Part shown: positions 34,955 through 43,411 of the stretch, piece after piece
Layout of the letters: every line of letters starts with the position of its first letter
Position numbering within the stretch: the first letter of the stretch is position 1
Origin: Fibrivirga algicola
GTDB taxonomy: Bacteria > Bacteroidota > Bacteroidia > Cytophagales > Spirosomataceae
NCBI RefSeq assembly: GCF_011742925.1
Contig: NZ_WAEL01000005.1
Location: 434,001-498,000, forward strand
Direction: 5' to 3'
DNA length: 64,000 nt
The notes under the pieces: generated by a model
Seen by the model: the letters and a program-made list of their open reading frames with translations, nothing else
The model's database searches: none
What the model was told of the DNA's origin: nothing
Position numbers and translations under genes: made by a program

Positions 34955-36015
34955 TACCCTTCCAGATACAACGCCCAGTATTGTTTTGCGGTGTTTTCCC
35001 AGCGGAATCGGTTGGCCTGCCATTGGAGGCGCTGGGCTTTGAGCGGATCGTCGTAATAATCGCGCATGCCCGTTCGAAGTGTTTCAACCACGTCTTCGGG
35101 TTCGAACGAGTCGAAGTAGAACGCTTCCCGGCCACCAACCTCAGGCAGGCTTGTCAATCGTGACAGAAAAACGGGTTTGCCGACGCTCATTGCCTCGACA
35201 ACCGGCAGACCGAAGCCTTCACTTAATGAAGGGAATAAAAAGGCCTCGCAGTTGGTATACAGCCACGATTTAGTTGCCTCGTCGACGGGTCCGGTTTGCA
35301 GTACGTTATCAATGCCCAACTGACTGGCCTGTTCGCGCAGGTGCTGGGCGTAAGGATGGTCATTTCGCCCGGCCAACACCAGGGCATAGTCTGGAAATGC
35401 CTGTGCGATCGCCAGCAGCACGTGAATGTTCTTTTTGGGGTGCAACACGCCCAGGTATAAAAAAAATGGCTTATCCAGTCCGGTAAGTGCCGACGGCAGG
35501 TCAGTTGGGGGCGCGGGCAGATCAGATACGCCGATGTACACAGTCTGAAGTGGCGTGCGCTCGGGTACGTGCAGGTGCTCTCGAACAACCGTGCCTGTGT
35601 AATCAGAAATGGTCGTGAGTACCTGCGCCCGGTTGATCCGGCGTTGAACGGCGGCCAGCTTACGCTTCTTCTTTGCCTGTGAGTAGTCGGCGCGCTCCAG
35701 AAAATTCAGGTCATTGATAGTCAGAACAAGCTTTCGGGGCCTCTGTGCAGGCCAGTAGGCACCATCCTGATGCAGGTTGTGCCAGACGTCGAACTGGCCG
35801 GGGCTGTAAAGTTTATACCGCCAACTGGCTTCGCGGTAGTGCAACGTACCTGAAGCAGGCCCAAAAACGCCCGCCTGCCCCGGTGGTACCAGAAATGTGA
35901 GCGATGTACCCGGTGGCTGCTGCCGAACTAGTTCCTGCCCTACACGCAAACAGGTTTGGCCCAGCCCGCTGTTCAGATCGCGTATCCGCTCGGTATCAAC
36001 GAAAATAGTTTTCAT
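34954..36015 (-). CDS. GT4-type (GT-B fold) glycosyltransferase
   Basis: A 353-residue glycosyltransferase. Seen: LYLGVLHPKKNIHVLLA at the start of the nucleotide-sugar domain and FPSLSEGFGLPVVEAMSVG with the EX7E motif; IRDLNSGLGQ near the N-terminus resembles the acceptor loop of mannosyltransferase-like members. It is outside the main polysaccharide cluster, next to fabF, so it may add sugar to an envelope glycan or glycolipid. Base composition is like that of neighbouring core genes, not the AT-rich locus. Confidence 0.88.
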   Translation of the reverse strand: MKTIFVDTERIRDLNSGLGQTCLRVGQELVRQQPPGTSLTFLVPPGQAGVFGPASGTLHYREASWRYKLYSPGQFDVWHNLHQDGAYWPAQRPRKLVLTINDLNFLERADYSQAKKKRKLAAVQRRINRAQVLTTISDYTGTVVREHLHVPERTPLQTVYIGVSDLPAPPTDLPSALTGLDKPFFLYLGVLHPKKNIHVLLAIAQAFPDYALVLAGRNDHPYAQHLREQASQLGIDNVLQTGPVDEATKSWLYTNCEAFLFPSLSEGFGLPVVEAMSVGKPVFLSRLTSLPEVGGREAFYFDSFEPEDVVETLRTGMRDYYDDPLKAQRLQWQANRFRWENTAKQYWALYLEG

Positions 36016-36024
36016 ATAAAAGAG

Positions 36025-36089
36025 CTAAAGTCCAGACCCTAACCCTGGACCACCTGTGAAATGGCATAAGGTTAGACCCTGGACTTTAG
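36025..36089. terminator. Imperfect hairpin between fabF and the GT4 gene
   Basis: CTAAAGTCCAG at 36025-36035 pairs with CTGGACTTTAG at 36079-36089, and CTAACC pairs with GGTTAG inside an internal mismatch loop. It lies just after the fabF stop on the minus strand and probably ends that transcript. Confidence 0.5.
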
Positions 36090-36106
36090 TTATCAGTCAG
36101 CTTTTT

Positions 36107-37360
36107 CTACTCTTCGAAACGCTTGAACAACACCGTAGCGTTGTGGCCGCCGAAGCCAAACGTGTTACTCAATACTACGTTGACGGTCTTTTTCTGCGCT
36201 ACGTTGGGCGTCAGGTTAAGGCCGGCAGGTACGTTCTCATCGCGGTTGTCGAGGTTGATGGTTGGCGGAACCAGACCGTGCTGCATGGCCAGGATACCCG
36301 CTACACCTTCAATGGCACCGGCAGCACCCAGCAAGTGACCCGTCATTGATTTAGTAGCGCTGATGTTCAGGTTGGTTGGGTTCTCGCCAAACACCTTTAC
36401 AATCGCTTTGGCTTCCGACACGTCACCGATTGGGGTCGAAGTGGCGTGTACGTTCAGGTAATCTACGTCGTCGGGTTGCAGACCTGCTTCGCGCAGGGCT
36501 TCGCGCATGGCGTTGGCCGCGCCAAGCCCCTCGGGGTGTGTACCCGTCATGTGATAGGCATCGGCTGTGGCGCCCGAACCAACCAGTTCACAATAGATTT
36601 TGGCGCCGCGTGCTTTGGCGTGTTCGTATTCTTCCAGGATGATACCGCCGCCCCCTTCGCCCAGCACAAAGCCGTCACGGTTGGCGTCGAAGGGCCGTGA
36701 GGCGCGCTGTGGGTCGTCATTACGTTCCGAGAGAGCCTTCATGTTGCTGAAGCCGCCCAGCGCCGAATCGGTGATTACGTACTCGGAGCCGCCCGTTACG
36801 ATGGCATCTGCTTTACCCAGCCGGATAAAGTTAAAGGCATCGATCATGGCGTGGGTACTCGAAGCGCAGGCTGATACCGGCGCAAAGTTGACGCCCATGA
36901 ACCCGTGGCGGATCGAGATCATACCGGCACCCATATCGGCAATCATTTTCGGAATAAAGAAGGGGCTGAATCGGGGCACTTTACCCCCTGCTCCATAAGC
37001 CAATACTTCTTCCTGGAAGCTATGCAAACCGCCAATACCCGACGCCCAGATTACACCGACCCGCTCTTTGTTGATACCTTCGTTCAGCAGACCGGCGTCG
37101 GCAATGGCCTGATCGGCCGTTACGATGGCGTAATGAACGTACCCATCCATCTTGCGGGCTTCTTTCCGGTCGAAATAATTGAGCGGATCAAATCCTTTCA
37201 CCTCGCAGGCGAAGCGTGTTTTAAATAAGGACGCGTCGAATTTAGTGATGGGTGCGGCTCCGCTGGTGCCGGTGCTCAGACCTTGCCAAAATTCCTCAAC
37301 GGTATTTCCAATGGGGGTAAGGGCACCGAGGCCCGTCACAACAACTCGTTTCAACTCCAT
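36107..37360 (-). CDS. fabF: 3-oxoacyl-ACP synthase II
   Basis: A 417-residue condensing enzyme of fatty-acid elongation. Seen: VVVTGLGALTPIGNTVEEFW at the N-terminus, the nucleophile Cys in SACASSTHAMIDAF, the first His in NVHATSTPIGD and the second in FGFGGHNATVLF. I prefer the start MELKRVVV at 37360 over the ATG at 37375, as it matches the usual family start. No acp or other fab gene is adjacent. Confidence 0.95.
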   Translation of the reverse strand: MELKRVVVTGLGALTPIGNTVEEFWQGLSTGTSGAAPITKFDASLFKTRFACEVKGFDPLNYFDRKEARKMDGYVHYAIVTADQAIADAGLLNEGINKERVGVIWASGIGGLHSFQEEVLAYGAGGKVPRFSPFFIPKMIADMGAGMISIRHGFMGVNFAPVSACASSTHAMIDAFNFIRLGKADAIVTGGSEYVITDSALGGFSNMKALSERNDDPQRASRPFDANRDGFVLGEGGGGIILEEYEHAKARGAKIYCELVGSGATADAYHMTGTHPEGLGAANAMREALREAGLQPDDVDYLNVHATSTPIGDVSEAKAIVKVFGENPTNLNISATKSMTGHLLGAAGAIEGVAGILAMQHGLVPPTINLDNRDENVPAGLNLTPNVAQKKTVNVVLSNTFGFGGHNATVLFKRFEE

Positions 37361-37498
37361 AACAGGGGTATGCATTAATATATCGCAAAGATGGGTGGAT
37401 TCGGGGAATTAGAAAAATTGTTAATCGTTACTACAACTAGTTGACAGCAGTAGTTCTACCAAAATTAATGAGTAAACTGTCTTTCTACCCAGGCAATC

Positions 37499-38164
37499 AT
37501 GACAATCAGGGCGATAGTGACCGGCGCAACAGGAATGGTTGGCGAAGGTGTTTTACATGAATGCTTGCTCGACGATCGGGTTAGCGATGTGCTGAGCGTA
37601 AGCCGGAAAACTACGGGGTTGGTGCACCCCAAACTGCGCGAACTTATTGTGCCTGATTTTTACGACCTGTCGGCAGTTGCCGCTCAACTGACGGGGTATA
37701 ATGCTTGCTTTTTCTGCCTTGGTGTGTCGTCTGTTGGGTTAAAAGAAGCCGAATTTTACCGGCTTACCCACACGCTGACAATGCACATGGCCACGCTGTT
37801 GAGTCAGCGAAACCCCGATATGACATTTTGTTATGTCTCAGGAATGGGCACCGACAGTACCGAAAAGGGAAGCACAATGTGGGCGCGGGTGAAGGGCAAA
37901 ACTGAAAATGACCTGATGGCACTTCCTTTCAAGCAAGTGTTCAATTTCCGGCCGGGGTATATCCATTCAATGCCGGGTATGAAAAACACAAACAGTTATT
38001 ACAGATACATCAGCTGGCTATACCCCATTGTGCGCAGACTGGCCCCTTCATTTGTCATTACACTAAACCAAATAGGGCGAGCGATGATCAATTCGGTTGG
38101 CAAGGGGAAACAACGGCGGGTACTGGAAGTGCCTGCTATTAAAGCGTTGGCAGAAGAGCGGTAA
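37499..38164 (+). CDS. NAD(P)-binding Rossmann-fold protein
   Basis: A 221-residue protein with an N-terminal GATGMVGEGVL dinucleotide-binding loop and a Rossmann core (HTATIP2/YbjT-like). The usual SDR catalytic Tyr-x-x-x-Lys is not evident in the expected position, so it may be an epimerase-like protein without known enzymatic role. It is divergent from fabF and followed by a hairpin. Substrate unknown. Confidence 0.78.
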   Translation: MTIRAIVTGATGMVGEGVLHECLLDDRVSDVLSVSRKTTGLVHPKLRELIVPDFYDLSAVAAQLTGYNACFFCLGVSSVGLKEAEFYRLTHTLTMHMATLLSQRNPDMTFCYVSGMGTDSTEKGSTMWARVKGKTENDLMALPFKQVFNFRPGYIHSMPGMKNTNSYYRYISWLYPIVRRLAPSFVITLNQIGRAMINSVGKGKQRRVLEVPAIKALAEER

Positions 38165-38170
38165 GCATTG

Positions 38171-38218
38171 AGCGTTGCTTTGCTGATGAACCAGACGGTG
38201 CGTTAGCAAAGCAACGCT
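38171..38218 (+). terminator. Hairpin after the Rossmann-fold gene
   Basis: A perfect 14-bp stem (38171-38184 with 38205-38218, AGCGTTGCTTTGCT) has a 20-base loop. It lies seven bases after the stop codon and 55 bases before hemE. Confidence 0.7.
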
Positions 38219-38272
38219 TAATTCTTACCGGTTAATTCTTAACTCTCTTCTCTCCCTTCCGATATTTGTAGC

Positions 38273-39316
38273 ATGAATTTACAAAACGATTTAGTGCTCC
38301 GGGCGGCTCGGGGCGAGGCCGTTGAGCGGACACCCGTGTGGCTGATGCGTCAGGCAGGCCGAATTTTGGCCGAATACCGGGCTGTTCGCGAAAAGGCAGG
38401 CAGCTTTATCAAATTGGCTACCACGCCCGAGCTGGCTGCCGAGGTCACGGTTCAACCCGTTGATTTGCTCGGCGTCGATGCGGCTATCATTTTCTCGGAT
38501 ATTCTGGTGGTGCCCGAAGCCATGGGGTTGCCTTACGAAATGGTGGAGCAACGCGGGCCGGTTTTTCCACGCACGGTGCGCACAATGGCCGATCTGGATA
38601 GCCTCCACATCGCCGATGCTGAACAGGATCTTGGGTACGTGCTCGAGGCCCTGCGCATCACCAAGCAGATGCTGAACGGCCGGGTGCCGCTACTGGGTTT
38701 TGCCGGGGCACCATTCACCATTTTCTGCTACATGACCGAGGGTAAAGGATCAAAAACGTTTTCTGTAGCCAAAAAGCTGCTTTACACCGATCCCGCTTTC
38801 GCGCATGCTTTGCTGCAACAGATTACCGACAGTACGATTACGTATCTGAAGGCGCAGGTACGTGCTGGTGCCGATCTGGTCCAACTGTTCGACTCATGGG
38901 CCGGGATTCTGTCACCTGACCAGTACAATACGTTTTCACTACCCTACATCCAGCAAATCTGTGATGCCATCAAGGCCGACGCCGAGGTGGGACATACGCC
39001 CATTACCGTATTTGCCAAAGGGGCGTTCTTTGCTCGTGAGGCTATCGGGCAACTCAACTGCGACGTGGTCGGTCTTGACTGGAACATGGGCATTGCTGAG
39101 TCGCGGGAGTTGATTCCCGGCAAAACGCTGCAAGGTAATCTGGACCCCTGTGTGCTGTATGCTACCCCTGACCAGATCAGGGCTGAAGTGCGGCAGATGC
39201 TCACCGCGTTTGGGCCTCAGCGCCACATTGCCAATCTCGGCCACGGCGTTTATCCCGACACCAATCCCGATCACGTGCGCGTGTTTATCGACGCGGTGAA
39301 AGAATTTTCGGTTTAA
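38273..39316 (+). CDS. hemE: Uroporphyrinogen decarboxylase
   Basis: A 347-residue enzyme converting uroporphyrinogen III to coproporphyrinogen III in haem synthesis. Seen: the active-site loop [30 protein letters not shown] with the catalytic Asp, [13 protein letters not shown], and [15 protein letters not shown] near the C-terminus. Full length. The second haem gene in the window after hemB, but 14 kb away and not in the same unit. Confidence 0.97.
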   Translation: MNLQNDLVLRAARGEAVERTPVWLMRQAGRILAEYRAVREKAGSFIKLATTPELAAEVTVQPVDLLGVDAAIIFSDILVVPEAMGLPYEMVEQRGPVFPRTVRTMADLDSLHIADAEQDLGYVLEALRITKQMLNGRVPLLGFAGAPFTIFCYMTEGKGSKTFSVAKKLLYTDPAFAHALLQQITDSTITYLKAQVRAGADLVQLFDSWAGILSPDQYNTFSLPYIQQICDAIKADAEVGHTPITVFAKGAFFAREAIGQLNCDVVGLDWNMGIAESRELIPGKTLQGNLDPCVLYATPDQIRAEVRQMLTAFGPQRHIANLGHGVYPDTNPDHVRVFIDAVKEFSV

Positions 39317-39329
39317 CAGATCAGGCGTT

Positions 39330-39758
39330 TTAAAACTTGATCGCTGTCTTGTTGGCAATTGTTATCGACAGTCCTTTCCGGCAACTCGACTGCGTGGGCA
39401 TGCTGTTACCGACTGTTAAGCCGGTAATGGTTATTGCTCGTCCAGTATTGGCTTTGGCGAACTCGTATATGTCGCGGCCTGACTGGGCCGAGGGATCTGC
39501 GTAATAGATTTCAACGAAGCCTCGTCCATCCGTGTCATAGAGCCAAAACTTGTTGCTAAACAGGTTGAGTGCTTCGATATGGCCAGCCACATTAACCGTT
39601 TTTCCTTCCCAGAGATGCGTAACGTCACAACTACCCGTAGCCTGTACAGACAATTCAGTAGGCGTATAAACCTGAACCGGGTTTATAGTGAACGGTGAGA
39701 TGGGTTTCTCGCACGCAAAAAGGAATGGCACCACGAAAAGGGACGACGAGATTTTCAT
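39330..39758 (-). CDS. Small lipoprotein, possible OB-fold
   Basis: A 142-residue protein that starts MKISSSLFVVPFLFAC, a short signal peptide with a lipobox-like FAC. The rest is predicted beta-rich with the pattern WEGKTVNVAGHI...FWLYDTDGRGFVEI...GRAITITGL, which suggests a nucleic-acid- or ligand-binding OB-like barrel of the kind found in small bacterial exported proteins. Family and function are unknown. It converges on hemE with a 13-base gap. Confidence 0.65.
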   Translation of the reverse strand: MKISSSLFVVPFLFACEKPISPFTINPVQVYTPTELSVQATGSCDVTHLWEGKTVNVAGHIEALNLFSNKFWLYDTDGRGFVEIYYADPSAQSGRDIYEFAKANTGRAITITGLTVGNSMPTQSSCRKGLSITIANKTAIKF

Positions 39759-39836
39759 GCGTGTCTTGTTTTGTTACCAATGTACCAATTAGACCGACCG
39801 AACTTAGTACAGGTAGACTGTTCTTATTCTACGATC

Positions 39837-40358
39837 ATGATAACCTACCGGTTTGCCCAGCTTTCCGACGCCGATGCGATTGCTGCGCTCCATACCCAAA
39901 GCTGGCGGCAAACGTACCGGGGCATTCTGCGCGACGACTACCTCGACGGCAATATCGCTGAGGATCGCCTGGCGGTCTGGTCGAGCCGATTGGCTGAACC
40001 AGCCGCTAACCAGCGTATTCTGGTGGCTGAAGAAAACGGAGCGTTGTGCGGCTTCATCTGCCTGTACCTCGACGAAGACCCGCAGCTGGGTACGTTGATC
40101 GACAACCTGCATGTGGCATCGGGCCAGAAAGGAAAGGGTATTGGGCTGGGCCTGATGCGGGAGGCCGCCCGGCAGGTAATACCGCAGGCTACGCAGCCCG
40201 GTTTTCATCTGGTTGTGTATGAGATTAACCAGTCGGCCATTCAGTTTTATGACCGGGTAGGAGGGCAATGCATTCGGATTGAGCAGTATGATACGCCCGG
40301 CGGTGGTCAGGCCACTATTTTACGATATGTCTGGCGATCGGCCGCCAACCTTCGGTAA
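39837..40358 (+). CDS. GNAT-family N-acetyltransferase
   Basis: A 173-residue acetyltransferase. Seen: ITYRFAQLSDADAIAALH at the N-terminus, TLIDNLHVASGQKGKGIGLGLM with the acetyl-CoA loop, and NQSAIQFYDRVGG. The ATG at 39837 gives the usual start; a longer frame from 39771 adds 22 unrelated residues. Substrate unknown. Confidence 0.86.
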   Translation: MITYRFAQLSDADAIAALHTQSWRQTYRGILRDDYLDGNIAEDRLAVWSSRLAEPAANQRILVAEENGALCGFICLYLDEDPQLGTLIDNLHVASGQKGKGIGLGLMREAARQVIPQATQPGFHLVVYEINQSAIQFYDRVGGQCIRIEQYDTPGGGQATILRYVWRSAANLR

Positions 40359-40373
40359 CGTATCTGGTAAAAC

Positions 40374-41102
40374 CTACTGTAGAAAACGGGTAATGGCGTC
40401 GGTCATTGCCCGTTTTTGTTGGTCGGTAGCCCCATCCCACATATCATTGTGCAGAACAGGAAGCTGGACAACGGTGATGCCGAATGTGTGTTGTTCAGTG
40501 GGTGTAGGCAGGACGTCGGGATCAGCTACCTGATCGATGGAACGGATCGAAAGCAGGCGGGGGCGTTTGGTGCGTGGCAGGGGCATCCGTCGGTTATCCA
40601 GCGAAATCACATTGGCTACTTCGGCCGGGTACGTCGCAGCAAACAGCATCGACATATCGCCGCCGTTTGAATGGCCTACTAACAGCAGCTGATGACCGTC
40701 GATAGTAGGGTCGGTACGGCGTAGCGTTTGCGCCACGAAACGAATTGAGGCCACGCCCCGCTCCCAGTTTGGGCGGCGGGTTTTTCGAAGGTTTCCCGTT
40801 GTAGCAATGGGCTCATCGCCCGGTACTTCGTGTTGAATACTGGCAACTACATAGCCAAGCCGAACCAGTGTGGTGGCGATGAACGAGTAGTCTGTGTACT
40901 TGCCACCATAGCCGTGGCTGATAATAGCCAGTTTTGCCTTGCCCGCCTTTTTTTCGACCGTCCGGTACATAATCACCGGCACAGGCCGCTGCCGGGCAGA
41001 GTCGAATAGGGAAAGGGCTTCTGTACGGTCAGGTCGTGACTGAGCGTGCAGGCTGGTGGCAAAGGCCAACGCAGCAAAACAAGTAGCCAGCAGGCGGAGC
41101 AT
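40374..41102 (-). CDS. Secreted alpha/beta hydrolase
   Basis: A 242-residue hydrolase with signal peptide (MLRLLATCFAALAFA... ending LHAQS). Seen: ISHGYGGKYTDYSF as oxyanion-hole region, LLVGHSNGGDMS with the nucleophile Ser in G-H-S-N-G-G, and LPVLHNDMWD with a possible catalytic His. Family is like the dienelactone hydrolase/PET-hydrolase-type group. The ATG at 41102 is chosen because it starts the signal peptide. Substrate unknown. Confidence 0.82.
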   Translation of the reverse strand: MLRLLATCFAALAFATSLHAQSRPDRTEALSLFDSARQRPVPVIMYRTVEKKAGKAKLAIISHGYGGKYTDYSFIATTLVRLGYVVASIQHEVPGDEPIATTGNLRKTRRPNWERGVASIRFVAQTLRRTDPTIDGHQLLLVGHSNGGDMSMLFAATYPAEVANVISLDNRRMPLPRTKRPRLLSIRSIDQVADPDVLPTPTEQHTFGITVVQLPVLHNDMWDGATDQQKRAMTDAITRFLQ

Positions 41103-41218
41103 TGCGGGTACGTTAACGGAAGAGAGAAAGGCCAGAGAAATAACGTCAGGGCTACGCAGAGCACCATTGGGTGGCCGAGAGCCGGTCGACGGAAATGACA
41201 ATTACGTATACCGGTTGT

Positions 41219-42205
41219 CTAAACGCCCAGACGGACCGCTTCGTCGAACAGCCGGGTCTTGTCGATGGGAACAACGCCAACGCTTTCGCACACAAGCCCG
41301 CCACCCAGATTTGAAAGGCCCGCAATGCGCTGCGGTGACTGATGAAGGGCTACACAGCAGGCCGCAATGCTGATCACGGTATCGCCCGCCCCCGACACGT
41401 CAGAAATTTTGCGAACATGTGCAGGTAGCTTTGCCTGCTCGCCGGCCAGATCGATGTAAACACCGCGCTCCGAGAGGGTAATCAACGTACCTGATAGATG
41501 CATCCTGTCTTTTAACTGGGCCACTACCCTGGCTAACTCGCCCGGCTGGTCAACGTCGAAATCAACCTTGAGGCCCTCTTTAAGCTCTTTCAGGTTGGGC
41601 TTGAAAAGCGTGGTGTGTTCGTAGTCGAGAAAGTGCCGTTTCTTTGGATCGACCACCGTGGGTACGTTTTGCTCGTTGGCAAAGGCCGTGATCTCGGCGA
41701 TGGCCTCGCGGCTAAGCACCCCTTTGTCGTAATCCTCGAAAACAACGACCTGACAGCCGGGAATCAGCGATTTGGCGGTGTCGATGAGTTGGGCACGTTC
41801 GGTATCGGTGATGTACTTATCCGTTTCGGTATCGACCCGGACTACCTGCTGCGACCCCGCGATGATGCGCTCCTTGATGGTGGTAATACGTGAATCAGAC
41901 CGAATCAGACCGTCGCAGTTCAGGCCGCGCTCGGTCAGTTGTTGCTGAAGCTGATCGCCAGCCCTGTCTGTGCCGATGACGGAGCAAACGATGGCCTCGG
42001 CCCCCAGCGCCTGCACATTAAGCAGCACGTTACCTGCCCCGCCCAGCCGCACCTCACGACGATTTACCGTTACCACCGGAACCGGCGCTTCGGGGGAAAT
42101 CCGGTCGACCCGGCCCCATACGTAAGCGTCGAGCATAACGTCGCCCACAACTAGTACGCGCAGGGTATTGAACTGGGCAAATAAATCGGGAAGGAGAGTA
42201 TTCAT
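41219..42205 (-). CDS. PfkB-family kinase, D-glycero-beta-D-manno-heptose-7-phosphate kinase-like
   Basis: A 328-residue ribokinase-fold enzyme like the N-terminal half of HldE (RfaE domain I). Seen: VLVVGDVMLDAYVWGRVDRISPEAPVPVV, which I give only by its hallmark core SPEAPVPVV, LGGAGNVLLN, DPKKRHF, KPNLKEL, and DVSGAGDTV with the catalytic Asp. It would phosphorylate heptose 7-phosphate at C1 for lipopolysaccharide core or S-layer sugar. The adenylyltransferase half is absent here. Confidence 0.85.
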   Translation of the reverse strand: MNTLLPDLFAQFNTLRVLVVGDVMLDAYVWGRVDRISPEAPVPVVTVNRREVRLGGAGNVLLNVQALGAEAIVCSVIGTDRAGDQLQQQLTERGLNCDGLIRSDSRITTIKERIIAGSQQVVRVDTETDKYITDTERAQLIDTAKSLIPGCQVVVFEDYDKGVLSREAIAEITAFANEQNVPTVVDPKKRHFLDYEHTTLFKPNLKELKEGLKVDFDVDQPGELARVVAQLKDRMHLSGTLITLSERGVYIDLAGEQAKLPAHVRKISDVSGAGDTVISIAACCVALHQSPQRIAGLSNLGGGLVCESVGVVPIDKTRLFDEAVRLGV

Positions 42206-42223
42206 GGCGCAAAACTACAGGTT

Positions 42224-42286
42224 GTCGTTTGAGGTTGCTCCGCTAGAAGAAAAAAGCATGCTCTCAGCGGAGCAACCGCAAACGAC
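42224..42286 (-). terminator. Hairpin after the ypdA gene
   Basis: A 21-bp stem (42224-42244 with 42266-42286) with one mismatch encloses a 21-base loop. It lies eight bases after the ypdA stop and just before the kinase start, both on the minus strand. A short T run lies in the loop. Confidence 0.7.
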
Positions 42287-42294
42287 AAACCAGT

Positions 42295-43311
42295 TTATAT
42301 ACGCTGCACCAGTTCGTTCACCTTGTGGATCTCCCGACCCATCATGTGATCGATGATGGCCTGAGCGTGTTCGCGGCCGTTCTCGATAAACACTTTTTCG
42401 GTGAAAATGCCCGCCAGTACGGTACCACACACATACAGCCCAGGTACGTTGGTCTCGAAGGTGGTGCGGTTATACTGCGGAATCTGGGTCTCCGGGTCTA
42501 ACTCAACGCCGCAGCGCTGCAATAAGTCGGAGTCAGGTGTGTAGCCGGTCAGAATCAGGACAAAATCGGCGGGGATGGTTGTTATTTCTCCTGATTTCAG
42601 GTTGTGTACCCGTACGGCATCCTGGCTGATGCGGGTCACGCAGCTGCCGAAAACGGTTTTGATCTTGCCCTCTTTCACCCGGTTTTTTACGTCGGGGATT
42701 AGCCAGTACTTCACCGTCGACCGGAAATCGTCGCCCCGGTGCACTACCGTTACGTCTACGTCGTGGCGGTACAGTTCGAGAGCTGCTTCGACCGCTGAAT
42801 TTGAGGCGCCAATGATCACCACGTTTGTGAACGAGTACTTGAATGGCTCGTCGTAATAGTGTGACACCTGGGGACCGTCTTCGCCGGGAATGCCCAGCCA
42901 ACGCGGCTTGTCGAAATAGCCCGTGGCCAAAATGACTTTGTAGGCGTAAAACGTGTCGCCTTTAGTGGTTAGGACCCGGAAGATATCGCCCTGTTTCTGC
43001 ACGCTTTGTACCTCGGTAAACACCTTGGTTTTCAGATGGTAGTAGGCGGCTACTTTACGGTAGTATTGCAGCGCTTCGTTTCGGTTGGCTTTTACGCTTG
43101 ATACAGGAAACGGGATACCACCAATCTCGATGTTTTCGGCCGTCGAAAAGAAGCGCATCAACTTCGGATAGCGCCGAATTGACTCGGTAACAGAGCCTTT
43201 TTCGAGAATCAAATGGCTCAGCCCACTTTTACTGGCTTCGATACCGGCGGCAAGTCCGCAAGGGCCAGCACCTACAATGAGTACGTCGACGGGCTGCGAG
43301 GTTGTTGTCAT
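42295..43311 (-). CDS. ypdA: YpdA-family putative bacillithiol disulfide reductase
   Basis: A 338-residue FAD-dependent oxidoreductase. Seen: VLIVGAGPCGLAAGIEA (FAD-binding), LRFFSTAENIEIGG-like segment, ATGYFDKP, VVIIGASNSAVEAALEL (NADPH-binding) and VPGLYVCGTV. It lacks the CxxC of thioredoxin reductases, as YpdA proteins do. It should regenerate reduced bacillithiol, the thiol used in many Bacteroidetes. Bacillithiol synthesis genes are not in this window. Confidence 0.87.
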   Translation of the reverse strand: MTTTSQPVDVLIVGAGPCGLAAGIEASKSGLSHLILEKGSVTESIRRYPKLMRFFSTAENIEIGGIPFPVSSVKANRNEALQYYRKVAAYYHLKTKVFTEVQSVQKQGDIFRVLTTKGDTFYAYKVILATGYFDKPRWLGIPGEDGPQVSHYYDEPFKYSFTNVVIIGASNSAVEAALELYRHDVDVTVVHRGDDFRSTVKYWLIPDVKNRVKEGKIKTVFGSCVTRISQDAVRVHNLKSGEITTIPADFVLILTGYTPDSDLLQRCGVELDPETQIPQYNRTTFETNVPGLYVCGTVLAGIFTEKVFIENGREHAQAIIDHMMGREIHKVNELVQRI

Positions 43312-43354
43312 ATTGGCTGAGGTGTATGCTTACGTTTAGTAGGGTAACGCAAAA

Positions 43355-43385
43355 AAACGCCCCAAAGGTTTTCTTCGGGGCGTTT
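43355..43385 (-). terminator. Terminator after the SdrD-B-repeat protein gene
   Basis: Read on the minus strand, a nine-bp stem (43377-43385 with 43355-43363, AAACGCCCC) is followed by seven T. It lies 26 bases after the stop codon of the large secreted protein. Confidence 0.85.
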
Positions 43386-43411
43386 CAGGAAACATATACA
43401 GGCCAATCAGC

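Noticed and set aside
40374-41201. Longer start for the alpha/beta hydrolase
   Set aside because: The extra 33 residues precede a good signal peptide and lack any family resemblance.
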